DNA of 9,941 nt from Akkermansiaceae bacterium UBA1518. GTDB lineage: Bacteria; Verrucomicrobiota; Verrucomicrobiia; Verrucomicrobiales; Akkermansiaceae. Below the pieces are notes generated by a model that was not told the DNA's origin, ran no database searches, and saw only the letters and a program-made list of their open reading frames with translations. The stretch is from NCBI GenBank assembly GCA_002323895.1, contig DCQM01000058.1:1-9941 (forward strand). Direction: 5' to 3'. The translations under genes were made by a program, and so were the position numbers. This document shows positions 6,705 through 9,941 of this stretch, piece after piece (within the stretch, counting starts at the first letter, position 1; each line of letters opens with the position of its first letter).

Positions 6705-9700
6705 GGGAGGTAGATGAATTCGTTAAGGCTAAGCATGACCTGACAAAGGTCGGCGAGTGCGAGTTGAGCCGCGTTCTTTTCCTTGGAGTAAGAGGTCGAT
6801 TGGGAGTCAAAAAAGGCGCGACTGTTAGTGAGTTCAGCAAGAGTCGGTTCGCGGGTGAGAGTTCGAAGGTAGAGTTGGCGAATAGCCTCGTCGGGTTGTT
6901 CGGCGTCCAGGTTTTGCGCAAGTCCGTGAGCCCATTTGACAACTTGTGGGTTGTTCATGAAAAGAAGAGCTTGGGGTGCGATTGTGGTGCTTGGCCGGCT
7001 GCCTTGACTGACGAGAGGCTCGGGTTGATCAAAGACCTGCATGATAGGAATGAGGCGGCTTCGCTTGATCATAAAATAGATACTGCGGCGGCGATGACTT
7101 TCGTCGAGAGTCCCCGGGCCAAACATAGTGGTGTCGAGCTGGCCGGAGGCTGCGAGGATGGAGTCACGGATCACTTCTGCTTCGAGGCGTCGTGGGGTAA
7201 AGCGCCAGAGAAATTTGTTGGTGGGGTCAATGGCGGATTTTTCTTTGGACGGTTCGCTGCTTTGTAGCCAAGTTGCACTCAGGAGGATCTCTCGATGAAG
7301 TGCCTTGATGTTCCAGCCGCTACTAATAAGTTTTTTGGCTAGGAAATCGAGGAGTTTTGGATGGGTAGGGAGTGCCCCTTGAAGTCCGAAGTCATTCGGA
7401 GTAGCAACGATCCCTTTTCCGAAGTGATGGTGCCAGAGTCTGTTGACAGCGACACGGGCGAGAAGGTGGCCTGCTCCATTTTCCGAGTCGGTAATCCAAT
7501 TGGCGAGACTGCGCCGGCGATAGCTGGTGCGGGTCCAATCAACGGGTGGCTCTTCTTTCCAATGATTTCCAGATTTACCGTTTCTCATAAGGATCTGAAG
7601 GTAGTTTGGATTAGCAATTCCCTTTTTTTGTTTAGGGTCGCCGCGGCTAAGAAAGTGTGTCTGTGGATAAAAGTGGGGAAAACCTCGGCCGTCTGCATGG
7701 TGCTTGGTTGGACTGAATCCTTCACTGGTGACTTGGACTTTTGCGTTTAAGGATTGGGGTTTGGAAGTCAGCGATTTGCTTACGGCATCATTAAGTCGGT
7801 TCCAGTGGGGGTCGCTTTTCCTGAAGAGTTCGAGGAGAGCTTTGCGGTGCTCTTCGGTGAAACTTCCCGTGAGAAGAGCTTTGAGAGCTTTTTCGATTTG
7901 GAGGTTTTTTCCGCCCCCTACTTCGACTGGTGGAGCGGTTTTTTCGCTAATCGAGATACGAAATCGCCCGAGGCTGTGCTGGCTGTTGGTGTGAAACCTA
8001 AGCTGGAATTCGAGCGTTGTTTTTTCCCCGATCGTGAGGGGGTCGGAAAGTTTGAACACAGCCGCTTGGTTCTTGCCGATTCCTCCGAGATCAACGGCCC
8101 ATCCGGTGCTATTGGGATCGGAGTCGAAGGAAGAAACTGCGGATAAATTGGTTTTGTTTTGTTCGTGAGTGGCTTGAGCTGAGGTGATCTTGAGTAACTG
8201 CTTCTCTTTTCCAGGTGAGTTGGCGAAGATTTTAAGATCAGTGAGCGAAAAATTTCCATTACTGGCTCGTCCGGGGCCTTTGCTTTTCATGGAGGCATGA
8301 GTGAGTGCCTCGATACGGAGGAAACGAATGGTTTGAGCGCCGGGCTTTGTTATAAGAGTGTAAGTTTCTTTCGCCGGAGTTCTTCCTGAAGCAAGGACCG
8401 CCCCGTCAGTTTGCGGGGTTAGGTTGGTGGCAGCTTGATCAGAGGTTGTTTTGACGAATTTCAAGGTATTCCAGTCGTTGGCTGGGAGTTTCTCAGGGGC
8501 CTTGCTTTCAAGCCACTGTTGGAAGGTTTTAGTTGTATCAGGAAGGTTTTCATAAGTTGTGAGAGCTTCTTGGCGGGCTTGGTGGGAAGCTTCCCATTTT
8601 GCAAGTGAAGCAATGTAGGCGTCAGAGTTGAGTGGAATATCGATTTCACTACGGATTGTCGAAGTGAAGACTGATACGAATTGGTAATAGTCTTTGACCG
8701 GTATTGGATCGAATTTGTGATCGTGGCATCTTGCGCAACCAATGGTGAGGCCAAGCATAGCGGTGCCGGTCGTAGCGGCCATATCATCGAGTTCGTCATA
8801 GCGAGCACTTTCGAACTCCTTTTCGGTGAGCTGGGTCGGAAAGACTCCGGCACCCATAAAACCGGTGGCCATCATAGCGAGAGGGTTGGATGGTGCGATT
8901 TCGTCGCCGGCCAGTTGCCAGCGGATGAATTGATCCCAAGGCATATTGGAGTTAAGGGCCTTGATGACAAAGTCGCGGTAGTGGTAGGCAAACTTACGGT
9001 CGTAGTCTTGCTCGAAGCCATGGCTTTCGGCAAAGCGAGCAGCATCGAGCCAGTGGCGTGCCCAGCGCTCGCCATAATGAGGACTAGCAAGAAGTTCGTC
9101 GATAAGTTCGGCATGTGGTTTTGAAAGGGCTTCTTTTAATTGTTGCGGGCTAGGTGGGAGCCCGATGACGGACAAATAAGCGCGGCGAATCCGGACTGAA
9201 TCTGAGGCCTGTGGGTTTGGGGTAAGATTTTGTTCGGCTAGTTTTGAGAAGGTGAAGTGGTCAAGGTCGTTGTTAATTTGAGAGTGGCTAATGACGGGTG
9301 GCTTTGGATCTGCGAGTGATTTGAATGACCAAAAATCACGATCACTTTGGGTGACCTGCATGGCGGTGGATTGGGCGCCTTTCTTCTCAAGTAAGGGTTT
9401 GTCGTAGGGAGCTCCAAGAGCGATCCATTTTTGAAAGTCGGCGACAATGGAGTCGGGGAGCTTGGCCTTTTTGGGAGGCATTTCCGGTTCCTCTTCGTGG
9501 CGAATGAGGCTGAGAAGATAGCTTTTCTCAGGTTTCTCGAGGTTAATGGCGGCCTCAGTTTCTCCCCCTTCAAGAAGAAGCTCGCGAGTTGAAATATCGA
9601 GCCCAGAGCGGACCTTCTCGTCCCCATGACATTTCAGGCAATTTTCAATGAGAGTCGGCCGGATCGTTTTTTTGAAGAGATCCGTCCCGGCCTTCATCCG

Positions 9701-9784
9701 CGTCGCATGGTTGGGCGCAATCGTATCTGCTTGAGAGGAGACGATGAGAAGAATGAAGGCGAGGCTGTTGAACAGTTTCGGCAT
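6701..9784 (-). CDS. PSCyt1-PSCyt2-PSD1 multidomain cytochrome protein
   Basis: This 1027-residue exported protein leads the operon. Residues 1-19 are a Sec signal (VSSQA). PSCyt1 (PF07635) spans about 35-127, with haem c motif CLKCH at 49-53 (bases 9626-9640) and Met102 in EMPPK as a possible distal ligand. PSCyt2/DUF1549 (PF07583) spans about 170-375, with GERWARHWLDAARFAES (238-254) and a second CxxCH, CARCHDHKFDPIP (350-362; bases 8723-8737). Residues 455-620 form a beta-rich insert that resembles an F5/8 type C (discoidin-like) carbohydrate-binding domain. PSD1/DUF1553 (PF07587) spans about 705-1000, with RRRSLANWI (756-764), RLWHHHFGKGIVATPNDFG (782-800), RRLEAEVIRDS (865-875) and FDQPEP (918-923). 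Length fits the long PSD1 class. The protein probably acts in the periplasm or envelope with DUF1501; electron transfer is implied by the haem sites but the reaction is unknown. AGAGGA lies 10 bases before the ATG. Confidence 0.95.
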   Translation of the reverse strand: MPKLFNSLAFILLIVSSQADTIAPNHATRMKAGTDLFKKTIRPTLIENCLKCHGDEKVRSGLDISTRELLLEGGETEAAINLEKPEKSYLLSLIRHEEEPEMPPKKAKLPDSIVADFQKWIALGAPYDKPLLEKKGAQSTAMQVTQSDRDFWSFKSLADPKPPVISHSQINNDLDHFTFSKLAEQNLTPNPQASDSVRIRRAYLSVIGLPPSPQQLKEALSKPHAELIDELLASPHYGERWARHWLDAARFAESHGFEQDYDRKFAYHYRDFVIKALNSNMPWDQFIRWQLAGDEIAPSNPLAMMATGFMGAGVFPTQLTEKEFESARYDELDDMAATTGTAMLGLTIGCARCHDHKFDPIPVKDYYQFVSVFTSTIRSEIDIPLNSDAYIASLAKWEASHQARQEALTTYENLPDTTKTFQQWLESKAPEKLPANDWNTLKFVKTTSDQAATNLTPQTDGAVLASGRTPAKETYTLITKPGAQTIRFLRIEALTHASMKSKGPGRASNGNFSLTDLKIFANSPGKEKQLLKITSAQATHEQNKTNLSAVSSFDSDPNSTGWAVDLGGIGKNQAAVFKLSDPLTIGEKTTLEFQLRFHTNSQHSLGRFRISISEKTAPPVEVGGGKNLQIEKALKALLTGSFTEEHRKALLELFRKSDPHWNRLNDAVSKSLTSKPQSLNAKVQVTSEGFSPTKHHADGRGFPHFYPQTHFLSRGDPKQKKGIANPNYLQILMRNGKSGNHWKEEPPVDWTRTSYRRRSLANWITDSENGAGHLLARVAVNRLWHHHFGKGIVATPNDFGLQGALPTHPKLLDFLAKKLISSGWNIKALHREILLSATWLQSSEPSKEKSAIDPTNKFLWRFTPRRLEAEVIRDSILAASGQLDTTMFGPGTLDESHRRRSIYFMIKRSRLIPIMQVFDQPEPLVSQGSRPSTTIAPQALLFMNNPQVVKWAHGLAQNLDAEQPDEAIRQLYLRTLTREPTLAELTNSRAFFDSQSTSYSKEKNAAQLALADLCQVMLSLNEFIYLP

Positions 9785-9794
9785 ACCTCGGTGA

Positions 9795-9800
9795 TCCTCT
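9795..9800 (-). promoter_or_regulatory. Ribosome binding site of the PSCyt1-PSCyt2-PSD1 gene
   Basis: On the minus strand AGAGGA (9800-9795) precedes the ATG at 9784-9782 by 10 bases. It is the clearest Shine-Dalgarno sequence in the window and supports this start, which also begins the signal peptide. The other five genes lack one or have only a distant match. Confidence 0.6.
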
Positions 9801-9849
9801 CATAAGTCTTGGGTGGGCGGACAGAAAGAATTTCAAGTTCTCCTCTAGG

Positions 9850-9877
9850 CTTATGAATTTGAACTTATTTGTCGCAA
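9850..9877 (-). promoter_or_regulatory. Candidate promoter of the PSD1-DUF1501 operon
   Basis: Read on the minus strand, TTGCGA (9877-9872) and CATAAG (9855-9850) lie 16 bases apart, each matching the sigma-70 consensus at four of six positions. A start near 9843 would give a leader of about 58 bases containing the AGAGGA site. The -35 hexamer is the same as in the candidate esterase promoter. The evidence is consensus and location only. The 157 bases from 9785 to 9941 contain no supported gene. Confidence 0.3.
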
Positions 9878-9941
9878 AGAGAATGGACCTTGTTTTCGGG
9901 TTGGAACGATGGGATCCTTAGGGCTAATGGACTCGTCAATT

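Noticed and set aside
6548..7267. 239-codon plus-strand open frame across the PSD1/DUF1501 junction
   Set aside because: It is antisense to two genes with clear family motifs on the minus strand, has no recognisable domain and no ribosome binding site, and its composition is that of a reverse-strand shadow.
9853..9921. 22-codon plus-strand ORF MNLNLFVAKR... at the right edge
   Set aside because: It is short, has no good ribosome binding site and overlaps the candidate promoter of the PSD1 operon on the other strand. Its opening vaguely recalls lipoprotein-permease N termini, but it stops after 22 codons.

Overview
The window looks like chromosomal DNA from a member of the PVC group, most likely Verrucomicrobiota (Planctomycetota is the alternative). 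The basis is the gene set: a PSCyt1-PSCyt2-PSD1 cytochrome protein overlapping a DUF1501 protein, a DUF1080 (3-keto-disaccharide hydrolase family) protein, an SHD1-bearing PQQ-like propeller, and a calcium-repeat protein with a C-terminal 'YQLETSGDLTNW' module typical of verrucomicrobial secreted proteins. No rRNA, tRNA, CRISPR array, transposase or phage gene is visible. The taxonomic call is an inference from these families, because no marker gene is present.

Layout: bases 1-310 hold no complete gene but contain small inverted repeats and a good sigma-70-like promoter that runs right up to a start codon. Two plus-strand genes follow: the DUF1080 protein (311-1192) and the SHD1/PQQ-like propeller (1303-2742). 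The propeller converges on a minus-strand alpha/beta-hydrolase esterase (2749-3867), with only 6 bases between the two stop codons. A 257-base divergent spacer with three dyad-symmetric elements and two candidate promoters separates the esterase from the plus-strand calcium-repeat protein (4125-5162). That gene converges on a two-gene minus-strand operon: the 1027-residue PSCyt1-PSCyt2-PSD1 protein (6701-9784) is upstream, and the DUF1501 protein (5277-6704) follows with a 4-base ATGA overlap.

All six proteins begin with an export signal. Five look like Sec signals; the DUF1501 protein has a twin-arginine-type leader. The window is therefore devoted to proteins acting outside the cytoplasm. 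A reasonable inference is an envelope or periplasmic module for polysaccharide or modified-sugar breakdown, with an esterase, a glycoside-processing DUF1080 enzyme, c-type haem proteins and a DUF1501 enzyme of the alkaline-phosphatase superfamily. The window lacks classical glycoside hydrolases, arylsulfatases, a GFO/IDH/MocA oxidoreductase and any regulator, so substrate and pathway cannot be fixed from sequence alone. Most starts lack a clear Shine-Dalgarno sequence; the 1027-residue gene is the main exception.
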